Program-made: the position numbers and the translations under genes
Shown here: positions 50,452 through 59,788 of the stretch, piece by piece
How the letters are laid out: every line of letters begins with the position of its first letter
How positions within the stretch are numbered: position 1 is the first letter of the stretch
Notes under the pieces: generated by a model
Databases searched by the model: none
Told to the model about the DNA's origin: nothing
The model's input: the letters and a program-made list of their open reading frames with translations, nothing else
Source of the DNA: Natronolimnohabitans innermongolicus JCM 12255
GTDB taxonomy: Archaea > Halobacteriota > Halobacteria > Halobacteriales > Natrialbaceae
Length of the DNA: 64,000 nucleotides
NCBI RefSeq assembly: GCF_000337215.1
Contig: NZ_AOHZ01000061.1
Location: forward strand, 1-64,000
Direction of reading: 5' to 3'

Positions 50452-50856
50452 GTGTCCCACTCTCGCCGGAACCCGTCGGATTTGCTCGAGGCTCTCGCCG
50501 GCTACGACCGCGTCGTCGAGATCGGAATCGGCCGGCGAACCGACGTTGCAGCGGCGCTCGTCGACCGCGGCGTGATCGTCACCGCGACCGACGTTTACGA
50601 CCGCGGGGTCCCCGACGGCGTCGAGTTCGTCCGCGACGACGTCGTCGATCCGGACCCTGCCGTCTACGACGGCGCGGACGCGGTCTACGCGTTGAACCTG
50701 CCGCCGGAACTCCATCGACCCGCACTCGAGGTCGCCCGCGCGGCCGACGCGGACCTGCTGTTTACGACCCTCGGCGGCGACCAGCCCGCGGTACCCGTCG
50801 AGCGACGAACCGTCGCGTCGGGGACGCTGTACGTCGCTCGAGGGCAGAACCGTTGA
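50452..50856 (+). CDS. UPF0146 family protein
   Basis: 134 aa from a GTG at 50452 (VSHSRRNPSDLLEALAGYDR). Rossmann-like fold similar to a methyltransferase with a short core: VVEIGIGRRTDVAAAL (22-37), VTATDVYDRG, YALNLPPELHRPALEVARAA. UPF0146 is a conserved archaeal family of unknown function that likely binds a nucleotide or SAM. A TATA-like gcataaac (about 50437-50444) lies only 8-15 nt before this GTG, close for leaderless transcription, so the start may be a few codons later. Confidence 0.85.
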   Translation: MSHSRRNPSDLLEALAGYDRVVEIGIGRRTDVAAALVDRGVIVTATDVYDRGVPDGVEFVRDDVVDPDPAVYDGADAVYALNLPPELHRPALEVARAADADLLFTTLGGDQPAVPVERRTVASGTLYVARGQNR

Positions 50857-50992
50857 CCGCGGTCGCCGATTTCCGCTCGCGTCGGGGCGGGACGAATCGG
50901 CTCGAGCGGAACCGAAACGTTTCCGGATTGAATTGTTTTGGTGACTATCACAGTCGGAAGAATTATCGTGTGCCAGCACGGTTCAGCGATCG

Positions 50993-51769
50993 ATGGTCGT
51001 CGACACAGTTCCGCTCGCCGCCGCCGGCGTCGTCGGATTACTGGCGCTGCTGGCGGTCGTCGCCGTCGTCGATTCGATCGGTCGGTTCCTGCACCGACTC
51101 GCGATGGCTCCCGGCGTCGTCGTCCACGAGTTCGCCCACGCACAGGCCTGTCGGCTCGTCGGAGTCTCCGTCGTCGAGGTCGTCTACTTCAGGTTCGGCG
51201 ATCCGCCGGGGTACGTTCGCCACGCCCACCCTGGCCGGTACCGGGAGTCGTTCGTCATCAGCGTCGCGCCGTTTCTCGTCAACAGCGTCGTCTCGCTGGC
51301 GGCGTTTTTCGGCGTCGCCGTGCTTGCGGCGTCGGCCGGATTCGTAGACGCCGTCGTGCTCGGCGACGTCCTCGCGACCGCGAGTGCGTTGCGGGACGCG
51401 CTCGGAACAGCACCGCGCGAGGTACTGGCGGCGATGACCGCGCTCGCGTGGCTCGGCTTCGTCGTCGGCATACAGGCGTTTCCGAGTACCGGCGACGCGA
51501 ACACGCTCTGGTCGCGCTCGCGGGCGGAGTGGCGGCGGTCGCCGGTCGTCCTGCTCGGCGTTCCGGTCGTCGCCGTAATCTACGTCGCCAATCTCCTCTC
51601 GTGGCTGTGGGCGGACGTCCTCTACACGTTGGGGCTCGCCGCCCTCGCGTTCGTCTCGGTCGGTGTGGTCAGCGCGTTCGGCGTCGCCGGTGCGGTCAGC
51701 GCGTTCGGTGCCCTCGGTGAGGTCGCCGCCGTCGGCGTCGTCAGCGTCGTCGGCCGCTGTCGGTGCTGA
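50993..51769 (+). CDS. Membrane metalloprotease-like protein (HEFAH)
   Basis: 258 aa. First helix 10-27, then zinc motif HEFAH at 45-49 inside [14 protein letters not shown], a typical site-2 or DUF3267-like membrane protease motif. Five or six more helices follow, and [15 protein letters not shown] near residue 195. The C-terminal 60 residues are an unusual Val/Ala/Gly-rich helix with repeats of VSAFG, of low complexity. A TATA-like agaattatc is at about 50959-50967, 26-34 nt before ATG. Confidence 0.8.
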   Translation: MVVDTVPLAAAGVVGLLALLAVVAVVDSIGRFLHRLAMAPGVVVHEFAHAQACRLVGVSVVEVVYFRFGDPPGYVRHAHPGRYRESFVISVAPFLVNSVVSLAAFFGVAVLAASAGFVDAVVLGDVLATASALRDALGTAPREVLAAMTALAWLGFVVGIQAFPSTGDANTLWSRSRAEWRRSPVVLLGVPVVAVIYVANLLSWLWADVLYTLGLAALAFVSVGVVSAFGVAGAVSAFGALGEVAAVGVVSVVGRCRC

Positions 51770-51848
51770 CCGTCGCGTTTGGGACCGGGGTTCGCGATGG
51801 GCAACCAAATCCGACCGCCTTTATCCCCCGCGGGTCGTCTGTGCGACC

Positions 51849-52730
51849 ATGAACGCAGACGCCGTCGTGTTGGACGTCGATGGCGTACTCGTCGACGTCG
51901 CCGACTCCTACCGGCGCGCGATCGTCGAGTCCGTCGAACGCGTCTACGACCGCACGATCCGCAAACCCGACATCCAGCAGTTCAAAGACGCCGGCGGGTT
52001 CAACAACGACTGGGAACTCACGTACGCGGCCGCCCTCTACGTCCTCGCGACGGGCGAGGGGTACGACCGCTCGATCGACGACTTCACCGACGAAATCGCC
52101 GCGAACGGCGGCGGTCTCGAGGCCGCCGAGGACGCGATTCGGGACGGACTCGGCGCGCAAGCGACCAGACGCGTCACCGACCGCTGGGACCGCGACCGAC
52201 TTCGTGACGTCTTCCAGCAACTCTACCTCGGGGCCGACCTCTACCGTGGCCTCGAGGGTGGCGAACCCGATCTCGAGACGGCGGGATTCATCCACGACGA
52301 ACCAGTTTTACTCGAGGAGACGACCCGCGACGCGCTCGTCGAGGACGACGATCGCTCGCTCGGGATTCTGACCGGCCGTCCGGCGCCCGAAGCCGAAATC
52401 GCCCTCGAGCGGGTGGGACTCGACGACGCGATTCCCCTCGAGCACCGGTTCACGATGGACGACTGGGAGGAGGGGAAACCGCACCCACGGGCGCTCGTGA
52501 CGCTCGCCGACCGCTTCGACGCCGAGACGGTCGTCTTCGTCGGCGACACCTTAGACGACGTGCGAACCGCGAACAACGCCGCCGAGACGGATCCCGACCG
52601 CGAGTATCACGGCGTCGGCGTGCTCACGGGCGGACTCACGGGCGAGGATGGACGGCGGACGTACGAGGCCGAGGACGCGTCGGTCGTCCTCGAGTCGATC
52701 AACGAGTTGCCGGCGTTGCTCGAGGAGTAG
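51849..52730 (+). CDS. HAD-superfamily hydrolase (TIGR01548-like)
   Basis: 293 aa from ATG 51849. HAD motif I DVDGVLVD (Asp9 nucleophile, Asp11), motif II ILTGRP, and motif [11 protein letters not shown] with downstream acidic pair. The length and the tail GVGVLTGG fit the HAD-IA family named TIGR01548 in haloarchaea. A phosphatase of unknown substrate; annotation sometimes links it with histidine synthesis, for which no local evidence exists. A longer reading from 51663 overlaps the previous gene and is rejected. Confidence 0.9.
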   Translation: MNADAVVLDVDGVLVDVADSYRRAIVESVERVYDRTIRKPDIQQFKDAGGFNNDWELTYAAALYVLATGEGYDRSIDDFTDEIAANGGGLEAAEDAIRDGLGAQATRRVTDRWDRDRLRDVFQQLYLGADLYRGLEGGEPDLETAGFIHDEPVLLEETTRDALVEDDDRSLGILTGRPAPEAEIALERVGLDDAIPLEHRFTMDDWEEGKPHPRALVTLADRFDAETVVFVGDTLDDVRTANNAAETDPDREYHGVGVLTGGLTGEDGRRTYEAEDASVVLESINELPALLEE

Positions 52731-52797
52731 CGTTCGACGCCGTCAGGTGCTCGCACACCCTTTTTTGGTCGGCGTCGGTGTAGGCCGTCGCAGTTCG

Positions 52798-54519
52798 ATG
52801 CCTGACTTTCCCTTCGACGCCGATCTCCCCGGTCGACCGACGTCGCCCTGGCTCGCGAGCACGCTCGAGTCGCCTCCGGACGAGGATTCGTCGCGGAAGA
52901 CAGCCGCTGAAACCGAATCCGAAGCCGATCCCGAGACGAGAACGGAAGCGGAACCGGAATCCGAGCGCCGCCCCGAAACGACCGGCACGCTCGACTACGC
53001 CCCGCTCCGGGCCGACCGCTCGGTCGACGTCGCCGTGGTCGGCGCCGGCATCGCCGGCCTCTCGACGGCGCTCGAGTTGCGCGAACGGGGGTACTCGGTC
53101 GTCGTTCTCGAGCGCGATCGAATCGCGGCGGGGACGACCGGCAAGTCGACGGCGAAGCTGACCAGCCAGCACGGGCTGCTCTACGATCACCTCCGCCGGG
53201 AGTTCGGCCGCCGGCAGGCGCGCCAGTACGCACAGACCCAGGAGGCCGCGATCGACGCCGTCGAGGAACGCGTCGACGATCTGGAGATCGACTGCGGGTT
53301 CGAACGCCACCACTCCTATCTCTACGGCGATCGCCGCGACGCCATGGAGCGCGAAGCCGCCGCGGCTACGGAGGCCGGCCTCGAGGCGACGTTCGTGACC
53401 TCGGTGCCGCCGTTCGAACGCTCCCAGGCCGGCGTTCGGTTCGAGGATCAGGCGTGGTTCGATCCGCGCGCGTACCTGCTCGGGATCGCCGACGAACTCG
53501 CGGGTCTCGAGGGGGCGAGCGTCCACGAGGGAACGCGCGTGACGGACCTCGAGCCCGGTTCGCCCTGCCGGATCCGTACCGACGCGGCGTCGGTCGAGGC
53601 CCGACGCGTCGTCCTCGCGACCGGCTTTCCGATCCTCGATCGGGCGGGCTACTTCGCCCGAATGCACCCGAAACGCTCCTACGTGCTCGGGCTTCGCCTC
53701 GACGGGCGGCCGCCGGAAGGGATGTACTACCGGCCCGGCGACGACTATCGGTCGATACGGACCCACCGCGGCGAGGACGAGACGCTCCTGCTGGTCGGCG
53801 GCGAGAGCCACAAAACGGGCCAGGGCGGCTCGGCCCGCGAGCGCTACCGGCGACTCGAGGGCTGGGCGCGCGAGCGCTTCCCGGTCGAGGAGGTCGCCTA
53901 CCGGTGGTCGACCCAGGACTACGTGACGGTCGACAAGGTTCCGTTCGTCGGCCGCGCCGGACCCGGAGCCGAGAACGTCTACATCGCGACGGGCTTTCGC
54001 GGCTGGGGGATGACCAACGGCGTCGCCGCCGGACGGCTCCTCGCCGAACGCATCGCGGGCGCGGAGCCCGCGGCCGGAGACCTGTTCGACCCGCTGCGGT
54101 TCACGCCGAAGACGTCGCTGGCCGATACGCTCACCGAGAACGCCGACGCCGCGAGCCAGTTCGCGACTGACTGGGCGCGCTCGCTGTTTTCCGACGACGC
54201 CACCCCGATCGCACCCGGCGACGGACGGGTCGTCCGCCGCGGCGCGAAGCCGGTCGCCTGCGCTCGAGACGACGAGGGGCAACTGCACGAGGTATCGGCG
54301 GTCTGTCCCCACACGTACTGCGTCGTCGAGTGGAACGACGCCGAAGCGAGCTGGGACTGTCCCTGCCACGGCTCGCGGTTCGCGCCGGACGGCAACCTCC
54401 TCGAGGGGCCGGCGACCGATGACCTGTCACCCCGTCGGTCGCCGTCGGACGCGTCGCACGGTTCGCGGTCCGGTTCCGGTTTTGGTTCTGATTCTGGTTC
54501 CGGTTCCGGTTCCGAGTAG
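52798..54519 (+). CDS. FAD-dependent oxidoreductase with C-terminal Rieske domain
   Basis: 573 aa from MPDFPFDADLPGRPT. Rossmann motif VVGAGIAGLSTALELRERG (80-98) with an FAD-binding DAO-type domain; NGVAAGRLLAERIAG closes it. Residues about 475-540 form a Rieske [2Fe-2S] domain: CPHTYC and CPCHGSRF give the Cys-His pairs. The N-terminal 65 residues are acidic and variable; the C-terminal tail is Ser/Gly/Asp repeats coded by ggttcc/ggttct hexamers. The same two-domain plan is known for DAO/Rieske oxidoreductases that transfer electrons to ferredoxin-like partners. Substrate unknown. Confidence 0.9.
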   Translation: MPDFPFDADLPGRPTSPWLASTLESPPDEDSSRKTAAETESEADPETRTEAEPESERRPETTGTLDYAPLRADRSVDVAVVGAGIAGLSTALELRERGYSVVVLERDRIAAGTTGKSTAKLTSQHGLLYDHLRREFGRRQARQYAQTQEAAIDAVEERVDDLEIDCGFERHHSYLYGDRRDAMEREAAAATEAGLEATFVTSVPPFERSQAGVRFEDQAWFDPRAYLLGIADELAGLEGASVHEGTRVTDLEPGSPCRIRTDAASVEARRVVLATGFPILDRAGYFARMHPKRSYVLGLRLDGRPPEGMYYRPGDDYRSIRTHRGEDETLLLVGGESHKTGQGGSARERYRRLEGWARERFPVEEVAYRWSTQDYVTVDKVPFVGRAGPGAENVYIATGFRGWGMTNGVAAGRLLAERIAGAEPAAGDLFDPLRFTPKTSLADTLTENADAASQFATDWARSLFSDDATPIAPGDGRVVRRGAKPVACARDDEGQLHEVSAVCPHTYCVVEWNDAEASWDCPCHGSRFAPDGNLLEGPATDDLSPRRSPSDASHGSRSGSGFGSDSGSGSGSE

Positions 54520-54614
54520 CCGACGCGGATCGGCGGGCCGGCGGTTCTCCCGACCGGTTTGCTCGCCCAGAGCAGAGCCGAAAATATTTGTTGGTATATG
54601 CGAATGTATGGCCA

Positions 54615-55220
54615 ATGGAGACGCCGTTGCGCTCGAGCGTCGATACCGTCGTCGCCGATACGAGCCGCGCGTTCGGCACGTTCGTCGGACTCCTGTGGCT
54701 TTGCGTTCTCGTCGGAATCGTCGCCACCCGCGCGGTCGACACGGCGTCGGTCCAGTTCGTCGGACCCGTCGAACTGCTCTGGGCCGCGACGTTCGTCGTG
54801 GCTGCGCTTGGGACCACCTGGCTCGAGGGCGGCGGCTACGAGCGACTCGGCGCCGATCCCGACGGCGGGCCGACGTTCGCGTGGCTGGTCGTGTTGTTCG
54901 TCCCTCTTGCGTTCCTGCCGCTGTGGCTCGCGTCGACGCGCCTGCTCGGCGAGCCGACGGTTCCGAACATCCCCTTCGTGCTCTTTGCGACGCTGCTTTC
55001 GGGCTGGCTCGCTTTCTACGGCGGCCTCGAGCGACTCGACCTCGAATCCGACGACTTCACTCGCGTCTTCGGCTATGTCGTCGCCCTCGGCGTGCCGATC
55101 GCCGGCGCCGCGTGGCTGTTCGACGACGGCACGGTCGTCTCCGATCCCGTCGCCGCGGCGCTGGCGATCGTCGTTCAGGCGGCGGCCTGCTGGCTGGGAG
55201 TCGTCCGACGCGGGCGCTGA
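54615..55220 (+). CDS. Polytopic membrane protein
   Basis: 201 aa from ATG 54615 (METPLRSSVDTVVADTSRA). Six hydrophobic helices alternate with short polar loops: about 20-41, 51-68, 83-101, 113-133, 143-160, 168-190. No family recognised. A TATA-like aaaatattt (54581-54589) lies 26-34 nt before this ATG and supports it over the earlier ATG at 54588. Function unknown. Confidence 0.8.
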   Translation: METPLRSSVDTVVADTSRAFGTFVGLLWLCVLVGIVATRAVDTASVQFVGPVELLWAATFVVAALGTTWLEGGGYERLGADPDGGPTFAWLVVLFVPLAFLPLWLASTRLLGEPTVPNIPFVLFATLLSGWLAFYGGLERLDLESDDFTRVFGYVVALGVPIAGAAWLFDDGTVVSDPVAAALAIVVQAAACWLGVVRRGR

Positions 55221-55256
55221 GCATCGACGCGGGTCGGAACAGGACGCGCCGGATAC

Positions 55257-56096
55257 CTACGACTCGCTCGAGAACGATCCAAGTCCCGGATAATCTGCGA
55301 TGATCCCGTCCACACCAGCGGCGGCGAGATCCCGATACTGCCGCCAGTCGGTCACCGTCCAGACGTTGACCGCGCGCCCCTCGGCGCGGGCGCGCTCGAG
55401 GACGTCGACCGCCGGCTCTGCGGAGCCGAAGCCGGCGTACTCGGTCCCCGCGAGTGCGGTTCCGGCGATCGCGTTTCTGGGCGGGTGGATCGCCTCGCAG
55501 TCGTATCGCTCGGCGACCTCGAGTCCCGCTTCGAGGTCGTCCCAGACGAGCGCCGCGGCCGCGTATCGCGAGTCGATCTCGCGAAGCGCCGCGAGCGCGC
55601 CCTCGCAGAACGACGAAAAGAGGAGTTCGCCGTCGAAGTCGGCGCACGTCTCGCAGACGCGGTCGACGAACGGTGCCCAGACGTCGCGGCGCTCGTCGCG
55701 CTCCGCGGCCGGCAGCGACTCGGCGAACCGCAGGTCGGTCGTTCCGGGGGTTTTCAGCTCGACGTTGACGCCGACCGTCTCGGGAACTGCCTCGAGAAAT
55801 TCGGCGAGCGTCGGCACCGTCTCGTCGGTGCCGAGGACCCGCGTTCGCCGTAGCTCCTCGAGGGGCGTCTCCCAGACGAGTCCCGATGCGTCGGTGAGCG
55901 CGTGGCCGTCGCGGTCGCCGGTCCCTTCGAGGCGTTCGTCGTGGATCACCACGGGCGTTCCGCAGGCGGCGGGCTGGACGTCTACCTCGAGCATCGCGGT
56001 TTCCTCGCGTTCGGTCGCGGCGAGCGCCGCACCGACGGTGTTTTCGGGTGCGACGCCCGCGAAGCCGCGGTGGGCGATGACGGCAGGGCTTGTCAT
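55257..56096 (-). CDS. Glycerophosphodiester phosphodiesterase
   Basis: 279 aa from ATG 56096 (MTSPAVIAHRGFAGVAPENT). GDPD TIM barrel: catalytic His9 in IAHRG and His in VVIHDERLEGTGD, metal-binding EVDVQ, and Glu in GVNVELKTPG. The end IIADYPGL is the usual closing strand. It hydrolyses glycerophosphodiesters, releasing glycerol-phosphate from lipid headgroups. The upstream lipoprotein gene is on the same strand, 65 bp away. Confidence 0.94.
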   Translation of the reverse strand: MTSPAVIAHRGFAGVAPENTVGAALAATEREETAMLEVDVQPAACGTPVVIHDERLEGTGDRDGHALTDASGLVWETPLEELRRTRVLGTDETVPTLAEFLEAVPETVGVNVELKTPGTTDLRFAESLPAAERDERRDVWAPFVDRVCETCADFDGELLFSSFCEGALAALREIDSRYAAAALVWDDLEAGLEVAERYDCEAIHPPRNAIAGTALAGTEYAGFGSAEPAVDVLERARAEGRAVNVWTVTDWRQYRDLAAAGVDGIIADYPGLGSFSSES

Positions 56097-56161
56097 GGTC
56101 GAGAGACGACGGTCGGGATAATGGGTGCTGTGCTCGAGGCGGACGGCGCAACCGTACTCGA

Positions 56162-57052
56162 CTACGGCTCGTACGCCTCTCGGTGGACGACCAGTTCCTC
56201 GCCGTCGACGAGGATCGTCACGACGATCTCGTCGCCCTCGGGATCGAAGCCGCTCGTGAACCAGTCGGCCGGGAACCGACCGTCGCCGTCGTCCTCGTCC
56301 GGCCGGTAAACCGACGACTCGGTCTCGAGACTCGAGGAGTACGCGATCACCTCGTCGGCGTCGGTCGACTGGTCGATATCGATGGTCACCCGTTCCTCGT
56401 CGACGTCGAACTCGAGGCCCTCGATCGGATCTCGGTCGTCGACCGGCTCGTCGTCGGGTATCTCCGGGGGTTCCGTGTACTCGAAGAAGTGTCGCCACTC
56501 GCCGTCTTCGGTGAGCATGATCTGGGTGTCTTCCTCGAACAGCTGTTCGCCGTCCTCGGCGATTTCGGTTTCGACGGCGACTAGCGCGGCCTCCTCGCCC
56601 TCGAGGTGTTCGTCGAGGTCGACGTCCTCGAACCAGAACTCGGCGTACGGGTGGTCGTGGACGTCTTCGGGCTCGTACGCTTCGTCCGCGAGTTTGACCT
56701 CGTAGTCGACGATCTGGTCGCCCTCGAACGTAAACGTGGTGTCCTCGTCCTCTTCGGCCGCTTCGGCCATTTCGAGGGGATCGAACGGATTCGCCGTGTG
56801 CGTCAGTTCGGACACGGTCTCCAGATCTTCGTCCTGGGCGGCGTCCATGTACGACTCGAATGCGCGCACGGCGTCGTGTTTCTCGTCGCCGGTCCCCTCG
56901 TCGTCCGTCCCGTTCTCGTCGCCGTTGTCATCGTCGCCGTTACCGTCGTCACCGTTTTCGTCGTCATCGCCCGTTCCTAGCTCGCTGACACAGCCTGCGA
57001 GCGCAGTTGCAACAACGGTTCCGCCGACCGCAATGTATCTTCGACGGTTCAT
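56162..57052 (-). CDS. Predicted lipoprotein with a SnoaL/NTF2-like folded part
   Basis: 296 aa from MNRRRYIAVGGTVVATALAG with lipobox Cys21. Then an Asp/Gly/Asn-rich linker (about 25-63), and a folded half from DAVRAFESYMDAAQDEDLETVSELTHTANPFD, whose opening resembles NTF2/SnoaL-like domains (helix, then loop with a His), ending EWRHFFEYTEP. A second beta-rich part follows (FDVDEERVTIDIDQSTDADEVIAYSSSLE), a common archaellin/Ig-like exported layout. Promoter agataatact on the minus strand (about 57080-57089). Function unknown. Confidence 0.75.
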   Translation of the reverse strand: MNRRRYIAVGGTVVATALAGCVSELGTGDDDENGDDGNGDDDNGDENGTDDEGTGDEKHDAVRAFESYMDAAQDEDLETVSELTHTANPFDPLEMAEAAEEDEDTTFTFEGDQIVDYEVKLADEAYEPEDVHDHPYAEFWFEDVDLDEHLEGEEAALVAVETEIAEDGEQLFEEDTQIMLTEDGEWRHFFEYTEPPEIPDDEPVDDRDPIEGLEFDVDEERVTIDIDQSTDADEVIAYSSSLETESSVYRPDEDDGDGRFPADWFTSGFDPEGDEIVVTILVDGEELVVHREAYEP

Positions 57053-57117
57053 ATTTCGAACCAGTTCGCCTTCCACTGTAAGTATTATCTTGTGAGAAAT
57101 TAGGAGTTTGCAACTAT

Positions 57118-57137
57118 CGATAGTATTGTTACTATCG
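57118..57137. promoter_or_regulatory. Perfect inverted repeat upstream of the lipoprotein gene
   Basis: cgatagta (57118-57125) and tactatcg (57130-57137) are perfect complements with a 4-nt spacer ttgt. A third copy of the half site (actatc) follows at 57141-57146. It lies about 30 nt upstream of the lipoprotein's TATA box, so it resembles a binding site for a dimeric transcription factor. Confidence 0.5.
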
Positions 57138-57193
57138 AAACTATCATGGGTATCTCGCGGGCTATCCGTCAGTTCGAATCCTCTTTCTGTCCT

Positions 57194-58237
57194 TCACCGT
57201 GGCGAGAGCCCGACGCCCTCGGCCAGCAACTCGTGTGACCGCAGCGTGTCGTCGGGATCCGCGATCTGGCTCTGGACGACCACTTCGTCGACGTCGACGG
57301 CGAGCTGATCGGTGAGTTCCTCGAGTAGCTCTCGAACCGTCTCCGGGCTCCCCGAAATCGCTCGCGGCCACTCGCCGGGTTCGATCGGCAGCCGCGTCGG
57401 TTCGGGGACGCCGCCGAGGAAGTCGATCGCTTCCTCGACGGAGCGGACTGGCAACCGGTCGATCCGGCCGCTGCGGAGCAGTCGCGAGGAGGCTTCGGTC
57501 GTCGCGCGAAGCCGGGCGGCCTCCTCGTCGGTCTCGGCGCAGGTGACGTTCATCGACAGCATTCCCGTCGGCTCGTCGGGGCCGGCGCCGTGTGGCGAGG
57601 ATTCGAAGTGGTCGCGATACGTTTCGAACGCCTGGACGGCCGGCTCGGGGCGGATGAACGCGGCGAAGCAGTACGGCAGCCCGAGTTCGCCGGCAACCTT
57701 CGCGCTGGCGGGGCTCGAGCCGAGCACCCAGATTTCGGGGACCGACTCCGCGGAGCGGGTGATCTCGAGGTCGGCAAAGGGGTGGTCGTCCGCGAAGCCG
57801 CCGTGGAAATACTTCACGACCTCCTCTATTTTCTCGGCGTGATCGGTGCCGGTGCGTCGGCGCTCGCTGCGGTCGTCCTGCAAGGCGAGGTCGCTCGCCG
57901 GATTCCCCGTCGCGCGGCCGAGACCGAGATCGATCCGGCCGGGCTCTAGGGCGTCGAGGACGCCGAAGGTTTCGGCGACCTTGTAGGGGCTGTAGTGGTT
58001 GAGGAGGACCGTCCCGGAGCCGACGCGGATCGCGTCGGTTTCGGCGGCCACGTAGGGGATCAGCGCCTCGGGGGTCGTGCTCGCGACGGAGTCGGTGAAG
58101 TCGTGGTGTTCGGCCACCCAGAACCGCGAGTAGCCGAGTTCCTCGGCCCGCTGTGCGCGTTCGACCGTGTGTTCGAACGCCTCGGTCGCGGAGCCGCCTT
58201 CGGGGACCGGTGCGAGGTCGACGATCGAGAGGTCCAT
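57194..58237 (-). CDS. LLM-class flavin-dependent oxidoreductase
   Basis: 347 aa. Luciferase-like monooxygenase TIM barrel: MDLSIVDLAPVPEGGSATEAF start, RFWVAEHHDFTDSVASTTPE (the WxAEHH motif), GSGTVLLNHYSPYKVAETFG and ALEPGRIDLGLGRATGNP. The flavin-binding GSSPASAKVAGELGLPYCFA is intact. It uses FMN or F420 to oxidise a substrate; which, cannot be told. Single gene with a 141-bp gap before the upstream lipoprotein. Confidence 0.93.
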   Translation of the reverse strand: MDLSIVDLAPVPEGGSATEAFEHTVERAQRAEELGYSRFWVAEHHDFTDSVASTTPEALIPYVAAETDAIRVGSGTVLLNHYSPYKVAETFGVLDALEPGRIDLGLGRATGNPASDLALQDDRSERRRTGTDHAEKIEEVVKYFHGGFADDHPFADLEITRSAESVPEIWVLGSSPASAKVAGELGLPYCFAAFIRPEPAVQAFETYRDHFESSPHGAGPDEPTGMLSMNVTCAETDEEAARLRATTEASSRLLRSGRIDRLPVRSVEEAIDFLGGVPEPTRLPIEPGEWPRAISGSPETVRELLEELTDQLAVDVDEVVVQSQIADPDDTLRSHELLAEGVGLSPR

Positions 58238-58389
58238 ACCGACGGAAGGGACTCGGATGGGAAAGGGATAGTCATCCGGATTCGACCTCGATCACGGGCC
58301 CAACCTCGAGTTACTTCCGGCGCGAGTCCGCCGGCGAGCGCGCTCATGACGGGCCAGCCTTCACCACGCTGGCCGACGGCAGTCAACGT

Positions 58390-58647
58390 ATGACCGACAC
58401 CACCCTCGAGGACGTCGAACGAAACCTCGACCGCGCGACCGATCTCGAGACCGAGGAGGCCGTGTCCGTGCTGCGAACGACGCGCCAGGACGTCGAGAAT
58501 CTCGCCACCGACGCCGACGTCGACGAGCAGCGCCGCACGGAACTCGAGGAACGCCTCGACCAGCGAATTCGAGAGGTGCAAAACCGCGACGCCTACGACA
58601 GCGGCCTGGGCGCGGCGATGAATCCGGAAGACGGCGACGCGCCGTAG
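58390..58647 (+). CDS. Small charged coiled-coil protein
   Basis: 85 aa: MTDTTLEDVERNLDRATDLE, then a heptad-like helical region (TEEAVSVLRTTRQDVENLAT; RRTELEERLDQRIREVQ) and a short tail AYDSGLGAAMNPEDGDAP. Seen in many haloarchaea by layout but I cannot name it. The ATG at 58390 is preferred to the open frame upstream, which has no coding signature. Possibly a cytoplasmic scaffold. Confidence 0.75.
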   Translation: MTDTTLEDVERNLDRATDLETEEAVSVLRTTRQDVENLATDADVDEQRRTELEERLDQRIREVQNRDAYDSGLGAAMNPEDGDAP

Positions 58648-58775
58648 CCGTATCGCTGTTTCAGTAGCGAAAGACAGTGACGAGACACCGACCTGACCGC
58701 CGGCGACGTCCGAAAACCCGGCGAGAACGGCCGGGCTCCATCCCTTTTATTCGGGTGCCGTCCTGAGAGACTGGT

Positions 58776-59444
58776 ATGCGCATCGCACTCATTGGCGGCA
58801 CCGGAGACATCGGCCAGGGACTGTCCCTGCGTTTCGCACACGACACGGACCACGAAGTGCTCATCGGCTCTCGAGACCCCGAAAAGGCTCGAGACGCGGT
58901 CGAGACCTACGAGGAGGAGCTCTCGGAGCGCGGCGTCGAAGCGTCCGTCAAGGGCTTCGCCAACGAGATGGCGGCCGACCGCGCGGACGTCGTGGTGCTG
59001 AGCGTTCCGCCGTACCACGTCGCCGATACGGTCGAATCGATCGAGGGGAGGCTCGACTCGGAGACGATCCTCGTCACGCCCGCGGTCGGCATGCAGGGCG
59101 ACGAGGACGGCCTGCACTACCACCCGCCGGGGACCGGTAGCGTCACCGAACTCGTCGCCGAGCGCGCCCCCGACGAGGTGCCCGTCGTCGGCGCGTTCCA
59201 CAACCTCGCGGCCGACGCGCTCTCGAACCTCGACAACGACCTCGAGCTCGACACCCTCCTCGTTGCGGACGACGACGACGCGAAAGAGACCGTCCGCAAC
59301 CTCGCGAACGAGATCGAGGGGCTGCGCGCGCTCGACGTCGGCCCGCTGGCCAACTCCGCGGAGGTCGAAAGCGTCACGCCCCTCGTGATCAACATCGCGA
59401 AGTACAACGAGGACCTCCACGACGTCGGCGTCACGTTCCACTAA
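58776..59444 (+). CDS. npdG: NADPH-dependent F420 reductase
   Basis: 222 aa. Transfers hydride between F420 and NADP+. Rossmann motif GGTGDIGQG at 7-15 (MRIALIGGTGDIGQGLSLRF), second pattern VLIGSRDPEKA where Ser/Arg bind the NADP phosphate, then VVVLSVPPYHV and the F420 side VTPAVGMQG and VGAFHNLAADAL. Complete. TATA-like ccttttatt at 58743-58751 lies 25-33 nt before ATG, so it is leaderless. Confidence 0.94.
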   Translation: MRIALIGGTGDIGQGLSLRFAHDTDHEVLIGSRDPEKARDAVETYEEELSERGVEASVKGFANEMAADRADVVVLSVPPYHVADTVESIEGRLDSETILVTPAVGMQGDEDGLHYHPPGTGSVTELVAERAPDEVPVVGAFHNLAADALSNLDNDLELDTLLVADDDDAKETVRNLANEIEGLRALDVGPLANSAEVESVTPLVINIAKYNEDLHDVGVTFH

Positions 59445-59788
59445 CCAACCTTTTGCGCTGTCGTTCGAGAGAGCGAAGCTCTCTCGTGATGACGAGACGC
59501 CTTCGGCGTCTCGAACCACGTGCGGTCGCTTCGCGATCGCACTCGGCAAAACGTTGATGAAAAGCACTCCTCCCTCCCCTCGGCTCGCGGCCTTCGGCCG
59601 TCTGCTCACGGGCACGAAGCGCCCGTTCGCATGGTCCGCGGGACCTTCGGTCCCGCGCTACTCGCCTATCCGCGGCGCGTAGCGCCGCGCTCTCCGGGTC
59701 GGTCGTCGGCCCGCTCGCTCCCTTCGGTCGCTCGCGGTGAGTACCCTCGAGCCGGCGGTTTTTGACCCCGCGACACCTACCACAGAGC
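59445..59788. repeat. Array of consecutive short hairpins
   Basis: No gene found. At least six perfect or near-perfect inverted repeats in 290 bp, most with 3-nt loops ttc, gaa or gta: 59467-59485 (8 bp), 59493-59513 (9 bp), 59520-59541 (one mismatch), 59587-59601, 59637-59657 (9 bp) and 59671-59689 (8 bp). The section separates npdG from the cobalamin-binding protein gene. The loops often spell cTTCGg, the stable UUCG-type tetraloop in RNA. Confidence 0.75.

Noticed and set aside
57160-57190. tRNA-like T-loop sequence (gttcgaatcc)
   Set aside because: No matching acceptor, D or anticodon arms can be drawn around it; it lies at the 3' end of the LLM gene and its flank.
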